40,277 nucleotides of DNA from Acidobacteriaceae bacterium (GTDB lineage: Bacteria > Acidobacteriota > Terriglobia > Terriglobales > Acidobacteriaceae), in contig JANXPR010000101.1 of NCBI GenBank assembly GCA_025357215.1, positions 1 through 40,277 on the forward strand, in the 5' to 3' direction. Shown in pieces: positions 1-10,041 of the stretch; the stretch's first letter is position 1, and each line of letters opens with the position of its first letter. The position numbers and the translations under genes are program-made. Below the pieces are notes generated by a model. It saw only the letters and a list, made by a program, of their open reading frames with translations, did no database searches and was not told the DNA's origin.

Positions 1-718
1 TGCGCTCAATGTGGCGCAAGAACTGGATTCCCAGTCCTGTACCTTCGTGCGCGCCTTCGATCAGACCGGGAATGTCGGCGACCACGTAAGTATCTTCATG
101 CGGAGGATCCCCGATGGTGACCATGCCCAGATTGGGGTGGAGCGTGGTAAACGGATAGTCGGCTATCTTGGGTTTGGCCGCAGAGATGCGCGAGATCAAA
201 GTCGACTTGCCCACGTTGGGATAACCGACCAACGCCACATCGGCCAGGAGTTTCAGCTCCAAGCGCAAGACGCGTTCTTCGCCGGGGAAACCTGGCTCGT
301 GTTCGCGAGGAGCCTGATGTGTGCTGGTGGCAAAGTGCTGGTTGCCGCGTCCACCGCGACCGCCATGGGCAACGATCAACTGCTCGTCAGGCTGCGAGAA
401 ATCGTAAAGCTTTTCGCCGGTGTTGTTGTCGTACACCACGGTGCCCACGGGGACCTTGAGCACCACGCTTTCGCCATCGCGACCGCTACAATTCGAGCCT
501 TCACCGTGACGTCCGCGCTCGCCTTTGTGTTCGGGATTAAACCGGAAGTGAATCAGCGTATTGTGGCGCTGGCTGGATTCCATGACGATGTCGCCACCGT
601 GGCCGCCATCGCCACCGCTGGGGCCGCCGCGCGGGACGAACTTTTCCCGGCGAAAGGCCATGCAGCCATTGCCGCCGTCCCCGGCTTTGATACGGATAAT
701 TGCTTCATCAATAAACAT
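1..718 (-). CDS. obgE: Obg family GTPase, 5' part (runs off the left edge)
   Basis: Reverse strand from ATG at 718 reads [44 protein letters not shown]...[35 protein letters not shown]; absent from ORF track because it has no stop in the window. Confidence 0.96.
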   Translation of the reverse strand, partial: MFIDEAIIRIKAGDGGNGCMAFRREKFVPRGGPSGGDGGHGGDIVMESSQRHNTLIHFRFNPEHKGERGRHGEGSNCSGRDGESVVLKVPVGTVVYDNNTGEKLYDFSQPDEQLIVAHGGRGGRGNQHFATSTHQAPREHEPGFPGEERVLRLELKLLADVALVGYPNVGKSTLISRISAAKPKIADYPFTTLHPNLGMVTIGDPPHEDTYVVADIPGLIEGAHEGTGLGIQFLRHIER

Positions 719-773
719 AAGGTGTCTATTTGATTGTACCGTCCGCTGCATGGATTCGGGCGGAACGTGAAAA

Positions 774-793
774 ACCCCGCAAAAATGCGGGGT
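774..793 (-). terminator. Intrinsic terminator-like hairpin read on - strand
   Basis: ACCCCGCA-AAAA-TGCGGGGT inverted repeat followed by a T run on the - strand. Confidence 0.6.
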
Positions 794-818
794 CTGATGG
801 GGAAGCCATGCCAAAGGC

Positions 819-1053
819 TGTCATGCTGAGCGTCGCTCGAGCGAGTCTGGCGATGCGAGAGCAAGTCGAAGCATCCCGAAGGTGGTTGATTTACGACGCT
901 GCTCCAGGGAGTTTCACCGAGGACCTCTGCAGCTTCCTAGTTCCTCGGCAGGCCGCTTCATGAGAACTCCCTGATGCTACATATTTGTCTTGAGCATCCT
1001 CGGGATCTTTCGACTGCGCGACGCCATGCAGCGTCGCTGCGCTCAAGACGACA
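819..1053. repeat. Imperfect long inverted repeat (REP/MITE-like intergenic element)
   Basis: Left arm TGTCATGCTGAGCGTCGCTCGAGCGAG...GTCGAAGCATCCCGAAGG; reverse complement of right arm TGTCGTCTTGAGCGCAGCGACGC...GCAGTCGAAAGATCCCGAGGATG. Confidence 0.6.
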
Positions 1054-1139
1054 GGGGTTGAAATGCAAGCTTGGGCCGACGACAAATCAATGTTCCGCCT
1101 TGGTTGCCAGTTCGTCGATTTCTGTTTTGGTTAGGACGT

Positions 1140-1607
1140 TTACTTCTTCTCCAGCGCATCCATGCGCTTCTTCATTTCTTCCGGCGACAGATCTTCCATG
1201 TGCGTGGCGATGCTCCATTGATGGCCAAACGGATCTTCCAGGGTGCCCATGCGGTCTCCATAAAACTGGTCGGCCATCGGCTTTATGACCCGGGAGCCGA
1301 GCGAAACCGCGTGATTGAACATGGCGTCCGCGTCGCTGACATAGAGAAGGAGGCCGATCGTCGTGTTGCCCAGAGTCTGGGGGCCAACGATCTTCATTTC
1401 TGGATGTTCGTCGGCCATCATCACATGCGAGCTGCCAATCTTAAGTTCGGCGTGGCCAATGCGTCCGTCCGGCTGCGGCATGCGCATGACTTCCACCGCG
1501 CCGAAGACTTTTTTGTAAAAATCAATTGCGGCGGCCGCGCCTTTGATGTGGAGGTAGGGAGTAACGCTGTGGTAGCCGTCAGGAATGGGATTTACTTTGT
1601 TCGGCAT
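1140..1607 (-). CDS. VOC (glyoxalase/PhnB-like) family protein
   Basis: MPNKVNPIPDGYHSVTPYLHIKGAAAAIDFYKKVFGAVEVMRMPQPDGRIGHAELKIG...DPFGHQWSIATH. Confidence 0.85.
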   Translation of the reverse strand: MPNKVNPIPDGYHSVTPYLHIKGAAAAIDFYKKVFGAVEVMRMPQPDGRIGHAELKIGSSHVMMADEHPEMKIVGPQTLGNTTIGLLLYVSDADAMFNHAVSLGSRVIKPMADQFYGDRMGTLEDPFGHQWSIATHMEDLSPEEMKKRMDALEKK

Positions 1608-1641
1608 GAATTCTCCTTAGCAATAAATTGATTACCGATTT

Positions 1642-2556
1642 CTAGGTTCTAGTCAGCCGGCAGACTGCGCCCCACGGACGCGAACCCTGGCGGCCGTTCG
1701 ATTCCGGCAGCAATGCAATCAGACGCAAAAACATTGGCAAACGCTGGAGTTGGGCCGCGGTCTTGATCATCGAATGGACTTCAGCTGGCTTCCATCCGGT
1801 GGGCACAAAAAAGTCTGGACCTTCTTCCGGACCAAACTTCAGCGGCGAACCGGCTTCGCTCAACACGGGCAATTCCTTTTGCAGCATTTTCAGAAGTCCC
1901 GGGGAACACAGATCAATGGCCCACTCGCGGAAACTCGGCTGCGCGGCCAGATCGTTTGCGAGGCCTATGACTTCATCGCGGCTGAGATAGACCAGCAGGC
2001 CTTCGGTGATGATCAAAGCCTTTTTCGCCCGGGCGCCCAGTTCATGAAACAATTTGCGGCGGGCTTCAACGTCGGCAAGATCAAGACGGACGCGTTCGAA
2101 GCGGCAACACGGCGTTTCGCCCCGCATGATTTCTTCCTTGTAGTCGATCATGGGAGGAAAATCGACTTCCACCCATTGCAGGCTCGCCGGCAAATCCATG
2201 CGATAAGGCCGGGTATCGAGGCCGGCAGCTAGGTTGATCACCATGTCCGCTCCCTGCTTGATCTGCTCGTTGATGATCTGATCAAAACGGACGGTGCGGG
2301 CGACATAGGGCCAGTCGGGCGAAGCCTTGCTCGCAATGGTTGCCGCAATCTGCTCGCCGCGCGCGCCGGCCAGCTTGCGCGCGTAAGGATCGCGGAAGTG
2401 TGCATCCGGGCGTTCGCTTTCCCGGGCGCGATAGACAGCCACCCACAGAGCGGTGTCTGAAATGTTGCGAATGAGCGGTTCGGCGGGGGTTGTCATTGAT
2501 TTGTTGACTCTCTTTTCAGTTGCGGTCTTGGACCTGGACTCATTCAGACCAGACAA
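1642..2556 (-). CDS. Class I SAM-dependent methyltransferase, leucine carboxyl methyltransferase-like family
   Basis: DPYARKLAG...INLAAGLDTRPYRMDLP...WVEVDFP...ALIITEGLLVYLS; alternative start Met at 2496. Confidence 0.85.
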   Translation of the reverse strand: MSGLNESRSKTATEKRVNKSMTTPAEPLIRNISDTALWVAVYRARESERPDAHFRDPYARKLAGARGEQIAATIASKASPDWPYVARTVRFDQIINEQIKQGADMVINLAAGLDTRPYRMDLPASLQWVEVDFPPMIDYKEEIMRGETPCCRFERVRLDLADVEARRKLFHELGARAKKALIITEGLLVYLSRDEVIGLANDLAAQPSFREWAIDLCSPGLLKMLQKELPVLSEAGSPLKFGPEEGPDFFVPTGWKPAEVHSMIKTAAQLQRLPMFLRLIALLPESNGRQGSRPWGAVCRLTRT

Positions 2557-2599
2557 TTGTGTCTGAAAGGCGGCGCTTCTGTATTGTAAAAATTTGACC

Positions 2600-3424
2600 C
2601 TATTTAGAAATCGGAACGTGGTTCAGATGTTCTGTCTTCGAAGCCGTATAGGTTGTGGGATTAATGCCAGAAAATGCCTTGAAGTCGTGTATAAAATGCG
2701 CCTGGTCGTAGTAGCCACAGGTAGCGGCAATATCCACCCAGTTATTTTCCCGGCCGGCTTGGAGCATCTTTAAAACCTGCTGAAAACGTTGCACGCGGCA
2801 GAATAATTTCGGCGTCAGACCCACCTGATCGCGAAAAATCTGAATGAAACGACGCGAGCTCATGCCGATCCGGTCGCTCACTTCTGCAACGGACCGCGGA
2901 CGATTGACGCTGCCAAACATCGACAGAGCAAAGCCTACTGCCGGGTGGCGTTCCAGCGGTTTAAAGGCTCGGACGAGGAGGCTTTCTTCCAGAATACGAA
3001 ACTTTTCGTGTGGAGCAGCCGCCGCTAACAGCCGTTCGCGCAGGAACCGCGCTTCCGGTCCCCACAGATCTTCGAGCGCCACGTGCCGGTTGTACAGCTC
3101 GTCCGCGGGAAACTTGAAGAAGGGAAAAGATCCACCGGGCTTGAAGTGAATGCCCAGAACGCAGGCTTGCTGCGCGGTATCGATCACAAAGAAGTTCGAG
3201 TGCGGACCGCAGATCAGCGTTCCGGGAAGTTCGTCGTATTTGGACAGATCGTCGCGATCATAAATGCGAGCGGCATCCTTTTTCAGGTTGATCACTAGTT
3301 CCACGGAGCCATCGGGCATCAGGCGCTCGTGGGTATGGTCACGCTGGGGAAAACCGTCGTAATACCAGAACATCTCCACGAACTGGGCCAGAGGGGGCTG
3401 CGGAATGTGATGCAGGAACAGCAA
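2600..3424 (-). CDS. AraC family transcriptional regulator
   Basis: C-terminal AraC HTH: SVAEVSDRIGMSSRRFIQIFRDQVGLTPKLFCRVQRFQQVLKML...DIAATCGYYDQAHFIHDFKAFSGINPTTY. Confidence 0.92.
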   Translation of the reverse strand: MLFLHHIPQPPLAQFVEMFWYYDGFPQRDHTHERLMPDGSVELVINLKKDAARIYDRDDLSKYDELPGTLICGPHSNFFVIDTAQQACVLGIHFKPGGSFPFFKFPADELYNRHVALEDLWGPEARFLRERLLAAAAPHEKFRILEESLLVRAFKPLERHPAVGFALSMFGSVNRPRSVAEVSDRIGMSSRRFIQIFRDQVGLTPKLFCRVQRFQQVLKMLQAGRENNWVDIAATCGYYDQAHFIHDFKAFSGINPTTYTASKTEHLNHVPISK

Positions 3425-3475
3425 GGGGGCACCTGAAGGGAGATTATAGACCGGAGTTTATTGACAAAAGAAAAA

Positions 3476-3501
3476 CGCCGGCAGATTGAAAGCCACCGGC
3501 G
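3476..3501 (-). terminator. Intrinsic terminator-like hairpin downstream of the HhH protein gene
   Basis: CGCCGG...CCGGCG with TTTTTCTTTT following on - strand. Confidence 0.5.
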
Positions 3502-3533
3502 CCACATAGCTTAGAACGCTTTCGCGTTAAAAC

Positions 3534-3890
3534 TTACTTTTTCTTCGTCGCCTTCTTGGTGTCGCCGCCTTCCGGCTGCTTGGCAATGATCATGCCTGAA
3601 ATCTTTTTGTAGGTGGCGGCGGGGATGATCTTTTTGCGGGTCAGGTCGGTCTTCACCTTGTACGGGCGGCCGTCAATGATCTTCTGGGAGTAAACGTCGC
3701 CGATGCCCGGCAGAGCGCCCAGTTCGGCCTTGGTGGCGGAGTTAATGTCGACCAGTTTAGTATCAGCCGCGGCAGCAGCAGGCGCCGCGCCTTTTTTGGA
3801 CTTCTTGTCGGACTGGGCAAAGCCCATGGTGCCGATCAGGCCCAGCAAGCAGAGCGTAAGCAGGATGCGTGAAAAGAGTTTCTTACCCAT
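3534..3890 (-). CDS. Secreted ComEA-like helix-hairpin-helix protein
   Basis: MGKKLFSRILLTLCLLGLIGTMGFAQ signal peptide, then LVDINSATKAELGALPGIGDVYSQKIIDGRPYK; shorter start chosen than ORF track (3890 instead of 4184). Confidence 0.8.
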   Translation of the reverse strand: MGKKLFSRILLTLCLLGLIGTMGFAQSDKKSKKGAAPAAAAADTKLVDINSATKAELGALPGIGDVYSQKIIDGRPYKVKTDLTRKKIIPAATYKKISGMIIAKQPEGGDTKKATKKK

Positions 3891-3990
3891 TTTGGCTGTC
3901 TCCTTTTTGAACCGTTGAGTCTTTATTTCTAGGGATAAATTGAGCGACAACAGTCTAACAAGAGCTACGGGCCTGAAAAATGACTTAACT

Positions 3991-4260
3991 TTAGGCTTTC
4001 GCCGCTTCAGCCGGTTCCACGAGCACGAAGCGTCCGCTGGTGCCACGGTCCACGAATTTGATAGTGCCGGTGACCTTGGCGAAAAGAGTATCGTCTTTAC
4101 CGCGACCCACGTTGGCGCCCGGCTTAATGCGGGTGCCGCGCTGGCGGACGATAATTGTGCCTCCGGGCACCAGTTGCCCGCCAAAAGCCTTTACGCCCAA
4201 CCGCTGCGCGTTAGAGTCGCGTCCGTTTCTAGAACTGCCTAATCCTTTTTTATGTGCCAT
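3991..4260 (-). CDS. rpmA: 50S ribosomal protein L27
   Basis: [65 protein letters not shown]. Confidence 0.98.
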   Translation of the reverse strand: MAHKKGLGSSRNGRDSNAQRLGVKAFGGQLVPGGTIIVRQRGTRIKPGANVGRGKDDTLFAKVTGTIKFVDRGTSGRFVLVEPAEAAKA

Positions 4261-4346
4261 GACTGATTCCTTGTTTCCAGATAAATCGTTCTAAGTCTCG
4301 GGCCGTGGCCCGAATGAAAAACTTGTTTCGCCCGCGAAGGACGGCC

Positions 4347-4814
4347 TTATTTCTTTTTGCCCTTGGCGGCCGCTTTTTTCGGTGCAGCCTTTTTGGTAGC
4401 CGGCGCCTTCTTCTTGGCGCGACCACTTGCGGGCTTTGCCTTCGCAGCATCGCCTTCGGCCTTGGCTTTCTTGGCCTTCTTCGGCAATTCGGGGGCAGAG
4501 AATTTCTGTCCGTCAAAAGCGATCTCAGTAATGCGGACGGCGGTGAATGACTGCCGGTGTCCTTGTATCTTCTTGTATTGCTTTTTGCGTTTCAGGTGGA
4601 AGACCAGGATCTTGTCGTGACGGCCTTCTTCCATGATCTCGCCGCTGACCTTGGCGCCAGCGCCGGGGCCAATGCTGCCTGCTTTGCCGGAAACCGCCAG
4701 CACGTCGTTAAATTCCACCGTCTCGCCTTCTCCGGCAGACAGTTTTTCAATCTTGACTACATCTCCGGGGGCTACACGATATTGCTTCCCACCCGCGCGA
4801 ATCACCGCGTACAT
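4347..4814 (-). CDS. rplU: 50S ribosomal protein L21 with Lys/Ala-rich C-terminal extension
   Basis: MYAVIRAGGKQYRVAPGDVVKIEKL...KRKKQYKKIQGHRQSFTAVRITEI followed by KKAKKAKAEGDAAKAKPASGRAKKKAPATKKAAPKKAAAKGKKK. Confidence 0.96.
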   Translation of the reverse strand: MYAVIRAGGKQYRVAPGDVVKIEKLSAGEGETVEFNDVLAVSGKAGSIGPGAGAKVSGEIMEEGRHDKILVFHLKRKKQYKKIQGHRQSFTAVRITEIAFDGQKFSAPELPKKAKKAKAEGDAAKAKPASGRAKKKAPATKKAAPKKAAAKGKKK

Positions 4815-5052
4815 AACAGTCTCCAGACGTCCTTGGCCAACTGATTGGCATAAAAGGACTTAAAATGATCTTGAAATATAGCTGAATGCTATCCGGTTTG
4901 CTCTGAGCCTAACGCCTGCAGGCAGGAACTTACAATTCTGGCAAACCCTGTAATTCTAACGTGATAGGCCGGGAATGGTCAATAAGAGATGGGGTTCAAA
5001 ACGGCGAATCCAGCAGCTAACGGTTTTCCCTGCAACGCGCGGTCTCTGGTCG

Positions 5053-5625
5053 CTATTCAAATCGGATTACGATGCCTGCGGAAATCCGCGGAGTGTTCTG
5101 CCAGTTCGATGTGGTGCTGTTGCCGTGAAAGTGCGATCGCAGCAAGTCGACTTGAACCAGCCGCAGAGCAAAGTTGCGACCAACATTCAAGTCCAGCCCT
5201 CCGCCCAATGCAAAAGCGAAGGCTGTGCTTCCCACTCCCTGTGCGCCAATCGAGGTGAGGCTACCAAGATGCACACCGCCAAAAAGCGCCTGCGCAAATG
5301 GCGTGACTCTACTATTGTTGCGAAAGGCGATCTTAGGACCAAACAGAAATGTAGCTTGCGACGTGCTGTTGGCCAGCAAACCAGAAGTAAACGTCGTGTG
5401 GTAAATACCAAATTCCCCAACTACTCCGAGCCACGGTTTCGGGTTCACAGAGATGGAACCAACCCCTCCGTTACCGCTGAAACTTTGTCCCAGGATGGTG
5501 GGACTAAAGTGAGAGTAACCGCCGAATAGTTCAAGCTTGGGATAGTCTTGTCCCTGGGCTCGTACGCTACCTACAAACCCTAGAAGTACGGCGAAAATCA
5601 ACGAAAACCGATTGGGATGCTTCAC
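5053..5625 (-). CDS. Outer-membrane beta-barrel protein
   Basis: GTG start at 5625 gives a signal peptide (VKHPNRFSLIFAVLLGFVGSVRAQ) then FGGYSHF...GVVGEFGIYH...LFGPKIAFRN...ALGGGLDLNVGRNFALRLVQVDLL...; longer ATG form begins at 5751. Confidence 0.75.
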   Translation of the reverse strand: MKHPNRFSLIFAVLLGFVGSVRAQGQDYPKLELFGGYSHFSPTILGQSFSGNGGVGSISVNPKPWLGVVGEFGIYHTTFTSGLLANSTSQATFLFGPKIAFRNNSRVTPFAQALFGGVHLGSLTSIGAQGVGSTAFAFALGGGLDLNVGRNFALRLVQVDLLRSHFHGNSTTSNWQNTPRISAGIVIRFE

Positions 5626-5784
5626 TGTTAACCCGCTCTCATCAAGCCACTTAATTTTCAAAGAGATAGCAGAGGCGATACTCTCATCTCTTATTTGTAT
5701 AAGATATACTCCAATCGATCCGCTTTGTCTGGTATCAGCTACCTCTAGCACTAGTCGTCAGATAGATGGACTCAGCTCAGCGCT

Positions 5785-6585
5785 TTAGGCAATCCAGGTT
5801 CGCCAAAAAAAGTACGTCGCCATGCCATAGCCGATGACTAGCACCACATAGCTGATGGTCTGCGGCTGCATTTTCTGCGCATAGTGAGCGCCGCCGTAAC
5901 CACCCACGATTGCGCCAATGGTCATCACAAACATCTGCGGCCAGAGCACGGCGTGCGCAAGAATAAACACGATGATGGCCACGGTGTTGCCGCAGGTGAT
6001 CATCCCCGTGCGCACTCCGCTCATGGCGTGAATGTCTTCCACGCCCATCAACGCCAGCAGCGGCAACATGAGGATGCCGACTCCAGCGCCGAAATATCCG
6101 ACGTAAATTCCAAGCACACCTTGCGCCAACGTGACCAACGCAACTTTCGTCAGCGACGGACCTTGTTGTGCGTTTCTTTGGCCGGCAATTGTGCCGGCGT
6201 GAGACCCTGCCCATCCAGTGAGCTTGCTTCTGAAGTTGAAGAACAAAGTCCCAACCAGCAGCAGCCAGGGGACGAGCCGGTCAAACGTCGCTGGCTTGGT
6301 CTTGAGCAGCAACTGCGCGCCGATCAGGCTACCGATGACCGTACTGACGACCAGGGGAATCATTCTCCGGACGAGCTCACTGGACATCGACTTGCGATAC
6401 GCGCTGGTGGAAGCAATGGTCCCCGGCCATAGAGCGGTGGTGTTGGTGGCGTTAGCGATCGTCGACGTGACGCCAGTGAACATCAACGCCGGGAACGAAA
6501 GGAAGCTGCCGCCGCCGGCCACGGAGTTGAGCGCGCCCGCGATCACGGCAACGGAAAACAGCAGGATGATGTGGGATGGTGTCAC
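5785..6585 (-). CDS. TSUP (TauE/SafE) family transporter
   Basis: AGALNSVAGGGSFLSFPALMFTGVTSTIANATNTTALWPG...YVGYFGAGVGILMLPLL. Confidence 0.88.
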   Translation of the reverse strand: MTPSHIILLFSVAVIAGALNSVAGGGSFLSFPALMFTGVTSTIANATNTTALWPGTIASTSAYRKSMSSELVRRMIPLVVSTVIGSLIGAQLLLKTKPATFDRLVPWLLLVGTLFFNFRSKLTGWAGSHAGTIAGQRNAQQGPSLTKVALVTLAQGVLGIYVGYFGAGVGILMLPLLALMGVEDIHAMSGVRTGMITCGNTVAIIVFILAHAVLWPQMFVMTIGAIVGGYGGAHYAQKMQPQTISYVVLVIGYGMATYFFWRTWIA

Positions 6586-6592
6586 GAGATTA

Positions 6593-6967
6593 TTAGCTTA
6601 TCAATTCGTTGCCCGCGCGCTGCAACACTTCCAGCGCCAGCTTTTTGCGTTCAGCATGAATCAGAATAAAGTCCGTATTAAAGGTAGAGATGGCAAAGAT
6701 TGGGATCCGTTCCCTGACCAGCGGTCCAAGAAATTTGTGCAGGATGCCCACGGAATCCAGCGGGAACGGGCCTTCGAGTTGCAGACAGGCAAAACCTTTC
6801 TGGGCAGTCGTTCCTTCGGGCACGGCGGATTCTTCGCAGACAACCGATAATTCTTCGGTCGTGGCAGTTACCGAAGAAAAAGCACCTTGTGTCGCCCACG
6901 CGGGCACAGCTGATCCCGCAGGTAGCTGAGCGATAGCGAATTGTCCGGGGATGACTTTAAATCTCAT
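6593..6967 (-). CDS. ACT-domain (CASTOR-like) small protein
   Basis: KGFACLQLEGPFPLDSVGILHKFLGPLVRERIPIFAISTFNTDFILIHAERKKLALEVLQRAG. Confidence 0.75.
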   Translation of the reverse strand: MRFKVIPGQFAIAQLPAGSAVPAWATQGAFSSVTATTEELSVVCEESAVPEGTTAQKGFACLQLEGPFPLDSVGILHKFLGPLVRERIPIFAISTFNTDFILIHAERKKLALEVLQRAGNELIS

Positions 6968-6995
6968 TGGCGGTTGGCTTTCGTCTGTTCGGCTT

Positions 6996-7277
6996 TCATT
7001 GTTGCGACCCTTGGCCCTTGCGCGCGCTGAACACAGCTTTCATGGCGGCGATCAACAGAACTAAGACCAGCGTTACGGCGTTCGCGGCGATGATCGGCGG
7101 ATTGCTCAGGATCAGTCCGTATGCCAGCCACGCGCCTACTCCGGCCGCAAAGAGCACGATCATGCCCCAGGACAAGTCGTCACAATGCTGCGTCCGCCAC
7201 GTCTTGACGGCCTGCGGGACAAACGAAATCGTGGTCAGCGCTCCGGCCACAAAACCCAGCATGGTGATCATCTTCAT
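6996..7277 (-). CDS. SemiSWEET-type small transporter
   Basis: GFVAGALTTISFVPQAVKTWRTQHCDDLSWGMIVLFAAGVGAWLAYGLILSNPPIIAANAVTLVLVLLI. Confidence 0.85.
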   Translation of the reverse strand: MKMITMLGFVAGALTTISFVPQAVKTWRTQHCDDLSWGMIVLFAAGVGAWLAYGLILSNPPIIAANAVTLVLVLLIAAMKAVFSARKGQGSQQ

Positions 7278-7418
7278 CTTTTTATATATGTCCCGGGCTA
7301 TATATCCCGCCTAAGTAGGTTCACGGCCTTCCGCTGCTGGACCCGTTTTATCGGGAAGAAATATTCTGCTCACTGATCTTCTTGTTGTAGCATCCAAACT
7401 TACATTGCGAGCTAAACC

Positions 7419-8045
7419 ATGCCCGAAAAAGCTGCATTTTTAACATTTCTTCTTGCCGCGTTCATGCTCAACATTGCTCCCGGGCCGGACATGCTTTACG
7501 TCATTGGCCGCTCCGTGGGCCAGGGACGCCGCGCCGGAATTGTCTCCTCACTCGGCATCTTTGCCGGATGCTGGGTACACATCTTCGCTGCTGCCGTGGG
7601 TATTGCCGCGTTGTTGCGTTCGTCACCGATGGCCTTCAACGTGGTGCGCTATGCCGGAGCCGCGTATCTTCTATATCTCGGCGTAAAGATCATTTTGCAA
7701 CGTGCCGGATCGCTCGACGCTCAGCAACTTCCGCCAGATTCTCTCGGCAGCATCTTCCGCCAGGGCGTGATTACCAACATTCTCAATCCTAAAGTTGCGC
7801 TGTTCTTTCTGGCATTTTTGCCGCAATTTATAGATGCTCGCCGCGGCAGCGTCGCTCTGCAAATTCTCGTACTCGGCCTCATCTTCAACGTTGGCGGGAC
7901 GCTGGTAAACCTCGCGGTCGCTTGCGCTGGAGGCACGCTTGGCGAACTTCTGCGCCGCAGCCCGCGTTTTGCTCAAGTCCAGAAATGGTTCACCGGGCTG
8001 GTATTCATCGGCCTGGGAGCAAGACTGGCGTGGCAGCGAAGGTAG
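7419..8045 (+). CDS. LysE family translocator
   Basis: LNIAPGPDMLYVIGRSVGQGRRAGIVSSLGIFAGCWVHIFAAAVG...ILNPKVALFFLAFLPQFID. Confidence 0.9.
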   Translation: MPEKAAFLTFLLAAFMLNIAPGPDMLYVIGRSVGQGRRAGIVSSLGIFAGCWVHIFAAAVGIAALLRSSPMAFNVVRYAGAAYLLYLGVKIILQRAGSLDAQQLPPDSLGSIFRQGVITNILNPKVALFFLAFLPQFIDARRGSVALQILVLGLIFNVGGTLVNLAVACAGGTLGELLRRSPRFAQVQKWFTGLVFIGLGARLAWQRR

Positions 8046-8110
8046 CTTCACCTCTCGATCTCACAGTCGCGCACACCGAAAACCTTCATCCGCACCATGA
8101 CCTCAACGTA

Positions 8111-8133
8111 GAGACGTGGCATTGCCACGTCTC
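8111..8133. repeat. Perfect 23-nt palindrome between convergent genes
   Basis: GAGACGTGGCA-T-TGCCACGTCTC between lysE-like (+) and LOG (-) genes; possible shared terminator or REP unit. Confidence 0.6.
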
Positions 8134-8152
8134 AAATCTCCCCGGCCATCCA

Positions 8153-8746
8153 TCACCGTTTCTCCACGTCCATCCATTTTTCGATGTGCGCCGGCGGTTG
8201 CCATGCTGCGAGTTTGTCCAGCATTTCTTCCGGCGTTTCGCCCACCTGCACCAGCCCGCGATTTTCCGGACGCACAAAATCCTCTTGCACAATGTGATCA
8301 AGGAAGACCAGTAGACCATCCCAGAATTTTTCTACGTTCAGCAGGCCGCACGGTTTCTGCTGGATTCCCAATTGCGACCATGTGACCACCTCGCAGAATT
8401 CTTCCAGCGTGCCGTAACCGCTGGGCATGGCGATGAACGCGTCTGACAAGTCAGCCATGAGCGCTTTGCGCTGGTGCATGGTATCGACGACGCGCAACTC
8501 GGTCACGCCGCGATGGCCCACTTCGCGCCGCAACAGCGAATCGGGAATCACGCCAATCACCTCGCCGCCTTTTGCCATGACAGCGTCAGCCACCACGCGC
8601 ATCAAGCCGATGCTGCCGCCACCGTAAACCAGGCCAATGCCGCGCTCAGCCATTAAATGTCCCAGACGGATGGCCGTTTGCTCGTATCCCGGACGCGAAC
8701 CTTTTGCCGAACCACAAAACACGCAGATTCTCTTCATGTTTTCCAC
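8153..8746 (-). CDS. LOG family protein (TIGR00730-like)
   Basis: ICVFCGSAKGSRPGYEQTAIRLG...GLVYGGGSIGLMRVVADAVMAKGGEVIGVIP...MPSGYGTLEEFCEVVTWSQLG. Confidence 0.93.
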   Translation of the reverse strand: MENMKRICVFCGSAKGSRPGYEQTAIRLGHLMAERGIGLVYGGGSIGLMRVVADAVMAKGGEVIGVIPDSLLRREVGHRGVTELRVVDTMHQRKALMADLSDAFIAMPSGYGTLEEFCEVVTWSQLGIQQKPCGLLNVEKFWDGLLVFLDHIVQEDFVRPENRGLVQVGETPEEMLDKLAAWQPPAHIEKWMDVEKR

Positions 8747-8811
8747 AAGAAATTCACTGTACTACAAAACGAGTTGGTTACCCCACGTTGCACGCATCCC
8801 AAAAACACAAA

Positions 8812-8843
8812 AAGCGAGGAGCCAGCTACTGCTCCTCGCTTTC
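8812..8843. terminator. Intrinsic terminator 3' of cysK
   Basis: AAAGCGAGGAGC...GCTCCTCGCTTT 12-bp perfect stem. Confidence 0.75.
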
Positions 8844-8872
8844 TGCAATTTTGATCCCGAGCGAACTCGCGC

Positions 8873-9871
8873 TTACGCGGTCTTCATCATGAAATGTTTT
8901 TCCACGTCGGCGTCCTGGGTCACGAGCTTGCTGGCTTCGTCACGCAGACTTTCAAACAGCACCGTGCTCAGATAGCGTTCGCCAAAATCCGGTATCACGA
9001 CAACAATCAGCTTGCCGTTATTTTCTGGACGGCCAGCCACCTTCAACGCCTGCGCGACCGCGGCTCCGCCGGATATGCCGATGAAGATGCCTTCTTCCTT
9101 CACCATACGCTTGGCGATTTCCAGGGATTCGTCCAGCGTGGCGGTCATGACTTCGTCAATCAGATCGGTGCGCAGCACGTCCGGCACAAAGCCTCCGCCA
9201 ATCCCTTGGATTTTGTGCGGTCCGGGCTTGCCGCCGGAGAGTACTGGCGAATCGATGGGCTCCACCGCCACAACTTTAAAGCTGGCTTTCTTGGGCTTGA
9301 TGAACTCAGCCACGCCAGTGAGCGTGCCGCCGGTGCCTACGCCGGAAATCAGTATGTCCACCTTGCCGTCCGTGTCGTTCCAGATTTCCGGGCCAGTGGT
9401 TTCGCGATGGATCTTTGGATTGGCCGGATTGGCGAACTGTTGCAGGATCACGCCGTTCGGCGTTGTGGCCAGGATTTCGTTGGCCTTGGCGATGGCGCCT
9501 TTCATGCCCTTAGGCCCCGGCGTAAGGATGAGCTCCGCGCCGAACGCCAGCAGCACCACGCGGCGTTCCATGCTCATGGTTTCCGGCATCACCAGGATCA
9601 GCCGATAGCCGCGCGCGGCTGCGGCAAAGGCCAGACCAATGCCGGTATTGCCACTGGTGGGCTCAATGATCACCGTTTTGCCGGGAGAAATCTTGCCGGC
9701 CTTCTCGGCTTCATCCACCATGCTCACGCCAATGCGGTCTTTCACGCTGGCGTTGGGGTTAAAGCCTTCCAGCTTGGCCACCACGGTTGCGCCCATGCCG
9801 GCGGTTAGCTTGTTGAGACGCACCAGGGGCGTGCGACCGATGGTCTTGGTTATGTCCGAATAGATGTTCAT
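8873..9871 (-). CDS. cysK: Cysteine synthase A
   Basis: [22 protein letters not shown]...[27 protein letters not shown]...[13 protein letters not shown]; start trimmed from 9931 to 9871. Confidence 0.95.
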   Translation of the reverse strand: MNIYSDITKTIGRTPLVRLNKLTAGMGATVVAKLEGFNPNASVKDRIGVSMVDEAEKAGKISPGKTVIIEPTSGNTGIGLAFAAAARGYRLILVMPETMSMERRVVLLAFGAELILTPGPKGMKGAIAKANEILATTPNGVILQQFANPANPKIHRETTGPEIWNDTDGKVDILISGVGTGGTLTGVAEFIKPKKASFKVVAVEPIDSPVLSGGKPGPHKIQGIGGGFVPDVLRTDLIDEVMTATLDESLEIAKRMVKEEGIFIGISGGAAVAQALKVAGRPENNGKLIVVVIPDFGERYLSTVLFESLRDEASKLVTQDADVEKHFMMKTA

Positions 9872-10041
9872 CTCTCCACCTTTTTCTTTATTTAAGCAAA
9901 CCGCCAGTGAAACTTTTTTGATCTCCGCCACCTTGGATGCCTGCTGGGCACTGATTCACCCGACGCCTTATTCAAGTATCCAAGCTGCCGTTGCACAAGC
10001 ACGGCCTTAGCTCGGCCCCGCTTGCGTGCTGGCGATCATCT

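Noticed and set aside
11-733. 240-aa + strand ORF
   Set aside because: Antisense to the Obg coding sequence.
8894-9808. 304-aa + strand ORF opposite cysK
   Set aside because: Shadow ORF; cysK is clear on the other strand.
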